A stretch of DNA of 64,000 nucleotides, taken from an uncultured Paracoccaceae bacterium. GTDB lineage: Bacteria > Pseudomonadota > Alphaproteobacteria > Rhodobacterales > Rhodobacteraceae. The notes below the pieces were generated by a model. It made no database searches. It worked only from the letters and a program-made list of their open reading frames with translations, and was not told where the DNA came from. Made by a program: the position numbers and the translations under genes. Below are positions 8,731 through 16,685 of this stretch, in pieces (the stretch's first letter is position 1; each line of letters begins with the position of its first letter). The stretch is from positions 1 through 64,000 of the forward strand of contig CANMQX010000006.1 of the NCBI GenBank assembly GCA_947500135.1. The letters are read 5' to 3'.

Positions 8731-9156
8731 ATGCAAAGTGATTGGTTGCTCGGCCTCATTGGGGGCGGGCTCATCGGGATGGCTGCGGTCCTCCTGCTTT
8801 TAACAAATGGGCGCATCATGGGCGCGTCGGGGATCATCGGCGGTCTTGTGGACGGCTCAGGGCGGCACGATTGGACAGAACGTGCCGCATTGATCGGTGG
8901 CCTGCTGATCGTCCCTGCAATAATGGTGGCGTTCAGCAGCGGATGGGACACCCACCTGACCGAAAACGGCGTCATCATCGCGATCGCCGGCCTACTCGTT
9001 GGCATCGGGACAAGGTTGGCCAATGGTTGCACGTCCGGGCACGGGGTCTGCGGCATTTCACGCCTATCGCTGCGCGGCATCGTTGCCACCGCTTTCTACA
9101 TCGGTGCAGGCGGATTGACGATTGTTCTGTTCAAACATGTTCTGGGGGTGATTTGA
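8731..9156 (+). CDS. YeeE/YedE-family sulfur transporter, first half
   Basis: The 141-residue membrane protein has about four hydrophobic segments and the family signature NGCTSGHGVCGISRLSLRG near residue 93. YeeE/YedE proteins import thiosulfate or other small sulfur species, with conserved cysteines contacting the substrate. AAAGGA lies before the ATG. Its stop overlaps the start of the second half-gene (TGATG), so translation is probably coupled. Together the two half-proteins match the length of a full YeeE pore domain. Confidence 0.87.
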   Translation: MQSDWLLGLIGGGLIGMAAVLLLLTNGRIMGASGIIGGLVDGSGRHDWTERAALIGGLLIVPAIMVAFSSGWDTHLTENGVIIAIAGLLVGIGTRLANGCTSGHGVCGISRLSLRGIVATAFYIGAGGLTIVLFKHVLGVI

Positions 9157-9587
9157 TGCGTAACCTCATTTCTTTTGCCGTCGGCGGATTATTTGGTGCC
9201 GGGCTGCTTATCTCTGGGATGACTGACACCACAAAGGTTCAAGGCTGGCTGGATATCTTTGGCAATTGGGATCCAACCTTGGCATTTGTGATGGGGGGCG
9301 CGATCCTGCCCATGGCTATTGCGTGGCAGATGACAAACGGACGCAAACCCGTCCTTGCGGATCATTTTCCCGCACCGCCCGACCCCAAGCTTGGGCGCAA
9401 TCTGGTTGTCGGATCGACCTTGTTCGGCATGGGTTGGGGGCTGGTCGGGCTGTGCCCTGGTCCGGCAATTGCCTCACTCAGTTTTGGCGGTTGGGGCGGC
9501 GCGCTCTTCCTCATCACCATGTTACTGGGCATGCGCGTCGCCCCTGCCTTGCGGATGCGGCTGGACCAACAGTCAGCACCAGTCTAA
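9156..9587 (+). CDS. YeeE/YedE-family sulfur transporter, second half
   Basis: The 143-residue membrane protein starts MRNLISFAVGGLFGAGLLIS and carries the second family signature, GMGWGLVGLCPGPAIASL, near residue 95. The cysteine in LCPGP corresponds to a substrate-path cysteine of YeeE. The start overlaps the preceding stop by one base. It probably pairs with the upstream half-protein as one transporter for thiosulfate or a related sulfur compound under control of the two-cysteine repressor. The C-terminus ends RMRLDQQSAPV. Confidence 0.87.
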   Translation: MRNLISFAVGGLFGAGLLISGMTDTTKVQGWLDIFGNWDPTLAFVMGGAILPMAIAWQMTNGRKPVLADHFPAPPDPKLGRNLVVGSTLFGMGWGLVGLCPGPAIASLSFGGWGGALFLITMLLGMRVAPALRMRLDQQSAPV

Positions 9588-9596
9588 AACGCCGAT

Positions 9597-10031
9597 ATGG
9601 ACATTCGAACACTCAGCCCGAACTACGCCGTTTCGCCCCAAATCGCGGTCGAGGATATTCCAGCCATCGCAGAGGCTGGTTTCGTCACCATCATCTGCAA
9701 CCGGCCCGACGGTGAAGTACCGCCTAGCCATCAGGCCAACGCGATCAAAACAGCTGCACAGACGTCAGGGGTGAATTTTGTCGAAATCCCGGTCACGCAT
9801 CAAGGGCTGAATATGGATATGGTTGCCGCCCAAAAGCAGGCCATATCCGATGCAGATGGCCCAACTCTGGCCTATTGCGCGTCCGGCACCCGATCCTCAA
9901 TCGTTTGGTCATTGGCCATGGCAGACGAAATGTCAGCCGACGACCTGATCCGCGCCACAACCGAAGCAGGCTATAGTCTTGATGGGTTGCGACCACAGCT
10001 CGATATGATCGCCAACCAATCGCGCAACTAG
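9597..10031 (+). CDS. DUF442/TIGR01244 phosphatase-like sulfur-transfer protein
   Basis: The 144-residue protein matches the phosphatase-like domain of Blh (TIGR01244): VSPQIAVEDIPAIAEAGF, then IICNRPDGEVP, and the Cys-X5-Arg loop YCASGTRSS (Cys94, Arg99). The loop is that of dual-specificity phosphatases, but the family is tied to sulfide detoxification and is sometimes rhodanese-like. It is the last gene of the sulfur operon, 9 bases after the second transporter gene, and lacks a clear ribosome site, suggesting coupled translation. Confidence 0.85.
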   Translation: MDIRTLSPNYAVSPQIAVEDIPAIAEAGFVTIICNRPDGEVPPSHQANAIKTAAQTSGVNFVEIPVTHQGLNMDMVAAQKQAISDADGPTLAYCASGTRSSIVWSLAMADEMSADDLIRATTEAGYSLDGLRPQLDMIANQSRN

Positions 10032-10589
10032 CGGCAGCTGGCTTTTGTTAAACGCGGCACTGAATGACCCATTCGGGGTTTGGATCAAAAGCTCGGTCCA
10101 GCGTTCTCGTGCTAGGTTTTGTTGACATTCAACACACCGCATCGGCACGTAACAGATTTTGGCGATGACAGAGGAAATGAGGTTGCGCGCCCTAAGGGTT
10201 TTTCCGAAACATTACTATGTCAAAATACTTGAATGAACCCGTTGGTCCTGCGCTCCTTCTGCTAAATTTAAACAGTTTTGACGGAAACCGGTGCAACACG
10301 GTGAATGACAACACGAGCCAGAAGTCACGTCAGTGAATTGCCCGACAAGTAAGTGTGCCTCTTCACGCGCTTGCGTCAGACATCCTGCAGGTCTCGATTG
10401 GACAATAGCGGCAACAGCCACAGGTTCGCGACATTCACCTCGCTTTAATCACCGGACGATGTGATCAGCCATCATATCAAGCTGACGTCGCTCGTGCAGG
10501 GCCAACTGCGGTTTGCACAAGATGTGAACCAGCTATTGGGGGATACAGGCAAACAAGCACGTTCAACCGCAACTGCCAAGCGAGGCGCT
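10032..10589. other. Intergenic gap without a convincing gene
   Basis: About 560 bases lie between the sulfur operon and the FliM-like gene; both flanking genes end here. A frame beginning at 10461 on the plus strand gives a protein-like start (HHIKLTSLVQGQLRFAQDVN) but then runs antisense through the FliM-like gene, so it may be a gene remnant. A minus-strand frame ending near 10148 has CVECQQN but no ribosome site. I see no terminator with a T-run. Confidence 0.35.
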
Positions 10590-11702
10590 TTAGTCAGACA
10601 GTGCATCAATCTCCATCGGTGCCACAGGACCACCACCCAAACCAAGCCCGTCGCCGGTTTCGCCATCGGCAACGCCCTTATCGGGCGGGCCCAGATCGGG
10701 CGGCTCGGTCAGTTCTTCTTGTGGTGTCATGGCGATATCGGGCTCCATTGCCGCCGGTGCAGGCGCCAACTCCAGTGCATTATCAATGACGTCAGGCGGC
10801 CTGTTGGGCAATTCACTCATCTGTGGCAAGGGCGGCGCCTCAATGCGCACTGCGCGCTTACCACCCAACTGGCCCAGTTTGGCCGTCACCACGTGTTTCC
10901 CATCGGACGCCAGCAAGCGCACCGAACTCACGCTACACCCCAAAAGCGGGATCACCTGACCCACCTGCAAGCTGCGGGCTTGCGCAATTGGCATGTCGAA
11001 CTGATGAAGTAGCGCATCAAGTTCTGCCGGGGCCGCTTGAACGGCCGCCGGAAACAATGTCGTCCAATCCGGCCTTTCTTCTTTCACCGTTGGTGCCAAT
11101 CCGGGTTCAGGCAACAATGGCAATGCGATCAGCACCTGACCTTGGCGATTAGCCACACCCAGATCAACATTCATGCGCAGAGTGCGATAGGTGTCATCTT
11201 CAAGGATCAAACCTGCCGCCCTCGCGCTATTGACCCGCTCCCCAGGCACCGCATCATCGGTCCAGCCTTGCAATCGTGTACTTATCATCGCCTCTGGCAA
11301 CGCTGTCAGAAATTTCTTGAGGACCGGGTCGCACATCATCTTATCGGTCCCGGTCGGGGCACGATCTTCGGCGACGGCGGACAGCAACTGCCCCACCGTC
11401 TGCATCTCCATCACGGCGGCGCGCAATTGCATATCTACCGCCATAAGGCCAACCAGTTTTTCCGCGCGATACAAGCCGACCAACATCAGTTGCTGATCCA
11501 GGCCATCCAGCATTTCGTCCAATGGCTGCACATCTTCGGCCGTGCTGGTCACGGTCAACACCAAACCAACAGTATCATTTGCCGCCTTGGTCAGGGCTAG
11601 ACGCAGCGCGCGCGACGATGTTTGCGGTGTTTCCGCCGCTTCATCATTTACCCGACCGCCGGTCATACGGCGCAGGATCGTTGAATGCATACTGTCGGTC
11701 AT
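10590..11702 (-). CDS. FliM/SpoA-domain protein
   Basis: The 370-residue protein resembles the FliM/FliN family. An N-terminal alpha/beta part (about 25-200) resembles the FliM middle domain, including ILRRMTGG near the start. A C-terminal SpoA-like domain (about 235-295) shows FDMPIAQARSLQVGQVIPLL and VVTAKLGQLGGKRAVRIEA. A Pro/Asp-rich tail ends PMEIDALSD. SpoA domains form the switch or C-ring of flagella and type III systems. No other flagellar gene is in the window; the gene follows the symporter-kinase gene by 30 bases. Its role is uncertain. An in-frame ATG at 11690 is an alternative start. Confidence 0.7.
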   Translation of the reverse strand: MTDSMHSTILRRMTGGRVNDEAAETPQTSSRALRLALTKAANDTVGLVLTVTSTAEDVQPLDEMLDGLDQQLMLVGLYRAEKLVGLMAVDMQLRAAVMEMQTVGQLLSAVAEDRAPTGTDKMMCDPVLKKFLTALPEAMISTRLQGWTDDAVPGERVNSARAAGLILEDDTYRTLRMNVDLGVANRQGQVLIALPLLPEPGLAPTVKEERPDWTTLFPAAVQAAPAELDALLHQFDMPIAQARSLQVGQVIPLLGCSVSSVRLLASDGKHVVTAKLGQLGGKRAVRIEAPPLPQMSELPNRPPDVIDNALELAPAPAAMEPDIAMTPQEELTEPPDLGPPDKGVADGETGDGLGLGGGPVAPMEIDALSD

Positions 11703-11732
11703 CAGCCCGCCACAGGTGGATCAGAGTGCAGG

Positions 11733-14447
11733 TTAACCAGCAGTGGTTACGGTTCTCCTAACAGGTGCCGCAATCGGGTCCGCTTTGGGCACAACCACCC
11801 GAAAAGCCGCCCCATCCTGACCGGGCAGATAGCTGATATCGCCGCCCAAGCGGCGCATGATCTCACGACAAATCGCAAGGCCAAGTCCAGCGCCTCCTGC
11901 CTCTGACTGATCTGCAATGCGCGAGAACTTTTCAAAAATTAGTTGATGGTTCTCAAATGAAATCCCGCTGCCATTGTCGACGAAATCGACATGGTAGCTA
12001 TCAGACGTCTCTGCTACCGCAATCGCAAGCTGGGGTAACGGGGCATCGCAATATTTCTTTGCATTCACGATCAGGTTGATGAAAACCTGCGCCAATCGAT
12101 CCAAATCGGTCGTCAATGCAACCGCCTCTGCACTAGGTTGGCGTATGATTTTCAAGGCAGTTTCACTCACGCCCGAGGCGCGGATCGACCGATCCAACAG
12201 GTCGCGCAGCTGACCCGTTTGACGATGCAGACTGACCTGCCCATTCTCAAGTACCGACAGGTCCAGCAGATCGTCCAGCAGGCGGGTCAGCCGCTTCGCT
12301 TCATCATGAATAATCCCAGCATAGCGTTCGCGCGCCTGAGGTTGCAGATCACCATCACCCAAAATCTCGGAAAATGACCTGATCGAGGTCATGGGGGTCC
12401 GCAGCTCGTGGCTGATCTGGCTCAGAAACGCGTCCTTTTGGATCGACAAGGCGGTCAGCTTTTCATTGGCGTCGCGCAAGGCCCGCGCGGTCCGTTCCTG
12501 TTCGGCAGATTTCGCCTCCAACTCATTGGAATATTCCAAAATCTGAGCTGCTTCATCGGCCACGGCCATCAGATCCTCGACCAGAACACCACTGCCCCCA
12601 ATCAACTGACCGATCATCGCATGGGCGGTTGCGGCACCGACGGAGCCTGACAATTCACGTTCCAACCGCTCAATGAAGGCCGGGGTGACTTCGGGCAGAT
12701 ATCCCGACTTTCCCTGTTGGGCTGCCTCGCGTTGAAAGATTGATTGCGCCTCGGCGCTGCCCATGATGCGTTGGGCCATAATCAGCAGATCCTCAGCACC
12801 CGCTGCGGCCGTGGTCCAGGCATGGGCACCAGCCGTATGATCAAGCACATTAACAAACTGCGCGCCCTGCAGCCGTTCCAAAGGGGTTGGGAAACTGATT
12901 AGTGACCCAAGCACGAAAGACGCGGCATTAAACAAGATCGACCACAAAATACTGTGAATCAGCGGATCCAACCCCGCGATCCCAAACAAGGCCTGCGGAC
13001 GCAGCCAGCCCCAGCCAAACGGGCCGGTTTCCATCACCGTTTGCGAGATCACGGCGCCTTCGCCAAAACTGGGCAAGAACAGGGTCCACAGCCAAATTGC
13101 CAACCCTGTCAACAAACCAAGTGCGGCGCCAATTCGCGTCGCCCCGCGCCAGAAGATCCCACCGATCAAAGCAGGTAAAATCTGAACAGCGCCGACAAAG
13201 GACATCAGACCAATCGCCGCAAGCGCCGTCCCGCCACCGGACAAGCGATAATAAACAAAGCCAAGCGCGAGGACGCCAGCAATACATAAACGGCGGGTGA
13301 TCAGAATAACCTTGCGCACATCGCCCGACATCACGGCACTCTGCTGATTGTTCATCCGCAGCCAAAGGGGTACGATAATGTGGTTCGAAACCATCGTCGC
13401 CAAGGCGATTGTGGCCACGATGACCATCGATGTTGCTGATGAAAACCCACCCAAAAACGATAAAACCGCCAACCCCTCCTGACCCTGCGCAAGTGGTAAG
13501 GTCAGCACGAAAAGGTCGGGGTTACTGCCCGCTGGCAGCAGGTCGAAACCCACGACGGCAATGGGAACGACGAACAGGCTCATCAGGAACAGGTATAAAG
13601 GAAACGCCCAACTGGCGACGCGCAGTTGCGGCTCGTTCGCGTTTTCGACAACCAAAACCTGAAACATCCGTGGCAGGCATAAAAATGCAGCCGCCGACAG
13701 GAAGATCAGGGTGGCCCAACGACCACCCGACTGATCCCAGACATCAATCGGCGAAGCCTCGATCCGGTCAAGCATTGCGACCGGGCCACCTGCCACACCC
13801 CAAACCACAAAAACGCCCACCGCCATCAGGGCAATCAGTTTGACAACCGCCTCAACCGCAATGGCCATGACAATACCATGATGGCGCTCATTCGCATCCA
13901 GGTTACGAGTACCAAAAAGAACCGTAAAAACAGCCAATCCAAAGGCGACCCAACCAGCGGCGGCATTCAAGTCGGCAGGCTGCCAGACCGTGCCACCATT
14001 GCGCGCAAAAACCGCAAATGACAGCGTGACAGATTGCAATTGCAGGGCAATATAGGGGGTGGCCGCGATGATACAAATCACCGTCACAATCACCCCAAGC
14101 TGGGTGGATTTGCCAAAACGCGATGAAATCAGATCAGCGATCGACGTAACCCGCTGCGATCGCCCGATACGGACAAGGCGGCGCAATATCCACCACCACC
14201 CGACCATGACAAGGGTCGGGCCAAGGTAGATCGTCACAAATTCAAGGCCAGAACGAACGGCATAACCAACAGCGCCGTAAAAGGTCCAAGCGGTGCAATA
14301 GATGCTGAGCGAAAGTGTATAGATGATCGGAGATTGCAGCCAACGGACATGCCCGGACGCCGCACGACGCTCTGCCCAGAAAGCGACCAGAAACAACAGG
14401 ATGACATAGCCCAAGGCGGCAGCGACAAGAGCATTGAACGCTAACAT
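11733..14447 (-). CDS. Na+/solute symporter-histidine kinase fusion
   Basis: Residues 1 to about 530 form a sodium:solute symporter domain with some 12-13 membrane spans (WTFYGAVGYAVRSGLEF, GGFSSATSMVIVATIALATM). A linker with coiled-coil character (EYSNELEAKSAEQERTARAL) leads to a kinase core: DHp with SHELRTPMTSIRSFSEIL, N-box INLIVNAKKYC, G1 DNGSGI, F-box IFEKFSRI and G2 GAGLGLAI. CrbS and CbrA have this architecture and link carboxylate or amino-acid uptake to signalling. The ATG overlaps the stop of the preceding 90-codon gene by one base. The receiver protein two genes upstream is the likely partner. Confidence 0.92.
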   Translation of the reverse strand: MLAFNALVAAALGYVILLFLVAFWAERRAASGHVRWLQSPIIYTLSLSIYCTAWTFYGAVGYAVRSGLEFVTIYLGPTLVMVGWWWILRRLVRIGRSQRVTSIADLISSRFGKSTQLGVIVTVICIIAATPYIALQLQSVTLSFAVFARNGGTVWQPADLNAAAGWVAFGLAVFTVLFGTRNLDANERHHGIVMAIAVEAVVKLIALMAVGVFVVWGVAGGPVAMLDRIEASPIDVWDQSGGRWATLIFLSAAAFLCLPRMFQVLVVENANEPQLRVASWAFPLYLFLMSLFVVPIAVVGFDLLPAGSNPDLFVLTLPLAQGQEGLAVLSFLGGFSSATSMVIVATIALATMVSNHIIVPLWLRMNNQQSAVMSGDVRKVILITRRLCIAGVLALGFVYYRLSGGGTALAAIGLMSFVGAVQILPALIGGIFWRGATRIGAALGLLTGLAIWLWTLFLPSFGEGAVISQTVMETGPFGWGWLRPQALFGIAGLDPLIHSILWSILFNAASFVLGSLISFPTPLERLQGAQFVNVLDHTAGAHAWTTAAAGAEDLLIMAQRIMGSAEAQSIFQREAAQQGKSGYLPEVTPAFIERLERELSGSVGAATAHAMIGQLIGGSGVLVEDLMAVADEAAQILEYSNELEAKSAEQERTARALRDANEKLTALSIQKDAFLSQISHELRTPMTSIRSFSEILGDGDLQPQARERYAGIIHDEAKRLTRLLDDLLDLSVLENGQVSLHRQTGQLRDLLDRSIRASGVSETALKIIRQPSAEAVALTTDLDRLAQVFINLIVNAKKYCDAPLPQLAIAVAETSDSYHVDFVDNGSGISFENHQLIFEKFSRIADQSEAGGAGLGLAICREIMRRLGGDISYLPGQDGAAFRVVVPKADPIAAPVRRTVTTAG

Positions 14448-14719
14448 CAGCCGCCATCATCCTCATCGTGCAAAGCATCAGGCCGACGCAAAGACCTTGA
14501 AATGAACGCGGTCAGGATAATCAACAAGACCCAGGCACCAAAGATATACACAATCGCAAACCGGCCCGAGGGCGCGCCATCAGGGGCAGCAGACCATAAC
14601 AGCGGAACGATCCAAAGGATGATACCCAAGACGGGCACAAGCAGGGCCGCATCACGCAACCTGCGCTGACGGTAACTTGCGCGCGCCAGAAACAGGGCGG
14701 TCCTTTGCGGGCCGTCCAT
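14447..14719 (-). CDS. Small membrane protein of the symporter-kinase operon
   Basis: The 90-residue product has a basic N-terminus (ARASYRQRRLRD), two hydrophobic spans (about 24-42, LLVPVLGIILWIVPLLW, and 54-72, IVYIFGAWVLLIILTAFIS) and an acidic C-terminus ending DEDDGG. Its start is one base after the response-regulator stop, and its stop overlaps the kinase start by one base. The position suggests a subunit of the symporter-kinase, comparable to the small DUF485/DUF4212-type partners of solute symporters. That role is inference. Confidence 0.8.
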   Translation of the reverse strand: MDGPQRTALFLARASYRQRRLRDAALLVPVLGIILWIVPLLWSAAPDGAPSGRFAIVYIFGAWVLLIILTAFISRSLRRPDALHDEDDGG

Positions 14720-14720
14720 C

Positions 14721-15089
14721 TCAGGCCTCCATCAGATGGCGGACATGATCGCGAACCTCGGTGTTTGAAAAGGGCTTGGTCATGAAATGATTGACGCCAA
14801 GGCGACCGGCAAGCTCACGATCCTTATCCTGACCGCGGGCGGTTAGCATCATGACAGGGATACGCCCTGTCTGCGCATGCGCGCGTACGTCGCGCAGAAT
14901 ATCAAAACCGCTACGCCCGGGCAGCATGACATCCAGAATGATCAGGTCAGGCGGAAAGGCCAACACCTTGTCCATCGCTGTTTCACCATCTTCATGGGTA
15001 TGTACGGTCCAGCCATCGCGGGACAAAATAAAACTGATCGCCTCGATAATATTCGGCTCATCCTCGATCAGAAGGACACGTTTGCCCAT
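14721..15089 (-). CDS. Receiver-only (CheY-like) response regulator
   Basis: The 122-residue protein is a single receiver domain: acidic pocket in VLLIEDEPN, phospho-acceptor Asp in LIILDVMLPGRSGFDIL, conserved Thr in VMMLTARGQDKD and Lys in FMTKPFSNTEV. No output domain follows. The ATG at 15089 is preceded by GGGGAGGATGATGAG. It is the first gene of an operon with the small membrane protein and the symporter-kinase and is the obvious phosphorylation partner. With no DNA-binding domain it must act through another protein. The XRE regulator just upstream is one candidate, and the FliM-like protein downstream another. Confidence 0.93.
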   Translation of the reverse strand: MGKRVLLIEDEPNIIEAISFILSRDGWTVHTHEDGETAMDKVLAFPPDLIILDVMLPGRSGFDILRDVRAHAQTGRIPVMMLTARGQDKDRELAGRLGVNHFMTKPFSNTEVRDHVRHLMEA

Positions 15090-15165
15090 CTCATCATCCT
15101 CCCCTTCGTTGCGCCGCCTCCCCAAGCGGCACTGCAAACAACTATCAACAGAATATTGCGGACTG

Positions 15166-16467
15166 TCAAAGCGCCTGAAGCATATCGCCATCAATTGATG
15201 GCTCGCGACGGCTACTGCACCCAGACCGGGGACAAATCCGGCAAGAGACACCCACGGGCAGCGGATCGCGCACAACATCGGGCGGGTCCGGTAGAACCAG
15301 CATGGTACTCTGCATCGCGGGGGGCACATCAAACTGCACCTGCCCTACGGGCTGCGCCACGGCAAAGCAGCGCAATTGCGTCGGCACTGCGCCAGGCAGC
15401 ACGACGTCGGCGCGCACGGGACGCATCGGTTGCCCCATGGCGCGAAAGATTGGCCAAAGTGGGCAGACACCGGCGAACCGGGACAAGGTGAAACCCGGAA
15501 CATGTTTCAGAAAGGTCAGCGTGCCAGATGCGTCGCAAACCGCCAGTCCCATCGGGGGATGGCCATCGCCCCGCGATAGCGTTGCCAGACGGCGCAGGAC
15601 CACATCAAAACCTACCGAAAACTTGGCGGCGAGCGCCACAGGATCATAGCCCAGTGCCAAGCTCGCATCTTCGAATGCCTGGCGCGGCAATGCCATTGCG
15701 TCTCGGTGATAGGTTGTCGCCGTGATGCGCAACAGTGTAGCTGCAGGACCCACCAACCCGGCCTCTGCAACAACCGCATCCAGATCAGCCTCCGCCACCT
15801 CAAGTGCAGGGATATGAATATCCCGCGCCTCAAAATACGCTTCGACATCTTCCATGGGCGACGTTGCGGTCGCGCTTTCCGCTTGCGGGGCTTCCAGATA
15901 GGCGATCAACGCCTCACTGCTATCAGCCAAACGGCGGCTGTCAGTATGAATGTTCTCGTGAAAACGGCGCTGCCAATCAGCATCCAATTCCTCTTGTCCC
16001 ACCAGAATGGACGCTGAAGACCGGATCGCCGTGACCGCCGAAATAACCTCATGCAAGGATGAGGCAAGTTGCGGATCATAAGCCATGCGATCCACCAGCG
16101 TCTGCACCCGTTCTTCCAAAACCGATAACCGACGAGCCTGCGCCGCAATCAGACCGGCCCAGCCGGGAAAGCGGGCAGCGACTTCTTCAGCGCGGGCGAC
16201 CTCTGCAGTTTCACCAAAGGCGGCAGCGGCGGCACGCATCTGATCCAGCAACTCACTATCGACACCCTCGGTCAGATGCGACGGATCAGCACCCAGAACC
16301 CTGGCAAGGTCATGCAACAGTTTTCCTGCGATTCTGCGGCGGTTATGCTCAATCAGGTTTAGATATGACGGCGAAATGCCCACCGCCTCAGCCACTGCTG
16401 ACTGACGCAAACCTTGGTCCAATCGTTTTTCGCGGATGCGAGAGCCGGTCAAGCGACGATGCGGCAC
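15166..16467 (-). CDS. XRE/ScfR-type regulator with DHp-like segment
   Basis: The 433-residue protein has an N-terminal Cro/C1 helix-turn-helix (about 8-62: LRQSAVAEAVGISPSYLNLI) and a long C-terminal DUF2083-type sensory part ending in CRICPRSGCSSRREPSI. This is the architecture of short-chain-fatty-acyl regulators such as PccR and RamB. Between them, residues 135-192 (SLHEVISAVTAIRSSASIL, then HTDSRRLADSSEALIAYL) closely resemble a histidine-kinase DHp domain, with His139 in the phospho-acceptor position. The start is the GTG at 16467, with AGGAGG eight bases upstream; the TTG at 16491 lacks support. It is divergent from the liv-type transporter and upstream of the response regulator. Confidence 0.85.
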   Translation of the reverse strand: MPHRRLTGSRIREKRLDQGLRQSAVAEAVGISPSYLNLIEHNRRRIAGKLLHDLARVLGADPSHLTEGVDSELLDQMRAAAAAFGETAEVARAEEVAARFPGWAGLIAAQARRLSVLEERVQTLVDRMAYDPQLASSLHEVISAVTAIRSSASILVGQEELDADWQRRFHENIHTDSRRLADSSEALIAYLEAPQAESATATSPMEDVEAYFEARDIHIPALEVAEADLDAVVAEAGLVGPAATLLRITATTYHRDAMALPRQAFEDASLALGYDPVALAAKFSVGFDVVLRRLATLSRGDGHPPMGLAVCDASGTLTFLKHVPGFTLSRFAGVCPLWPIFRAMGQPMRPVRADVVLPGAVPTQLRCFAVAQPVGQVQFDVPPAMQSTMLVLPDPPDVVRDPLPVGVSCRICPRSGCSSRREPSIDGDMLQAL

Positions 16468-16685
16468 CAGTGATTCCTCCTGCCTTTTCAAACGCTTTCT
16501 GCGGGTGCGGGAAAACGGTTTTACAGATTTGACGAAATAACCGTAGAAAAATTTACAAGAAAGTCCAGCCTCAACAATGGTTTGTTGGCAGGTTTGCCGA
16601 CCCTCTGCACACTCCGATCAGGCCGAAAGGCTTTTGTCGTGACCTGCGAGACGCAACGCGGCAACTATCTTTAGGGAGGATACCT

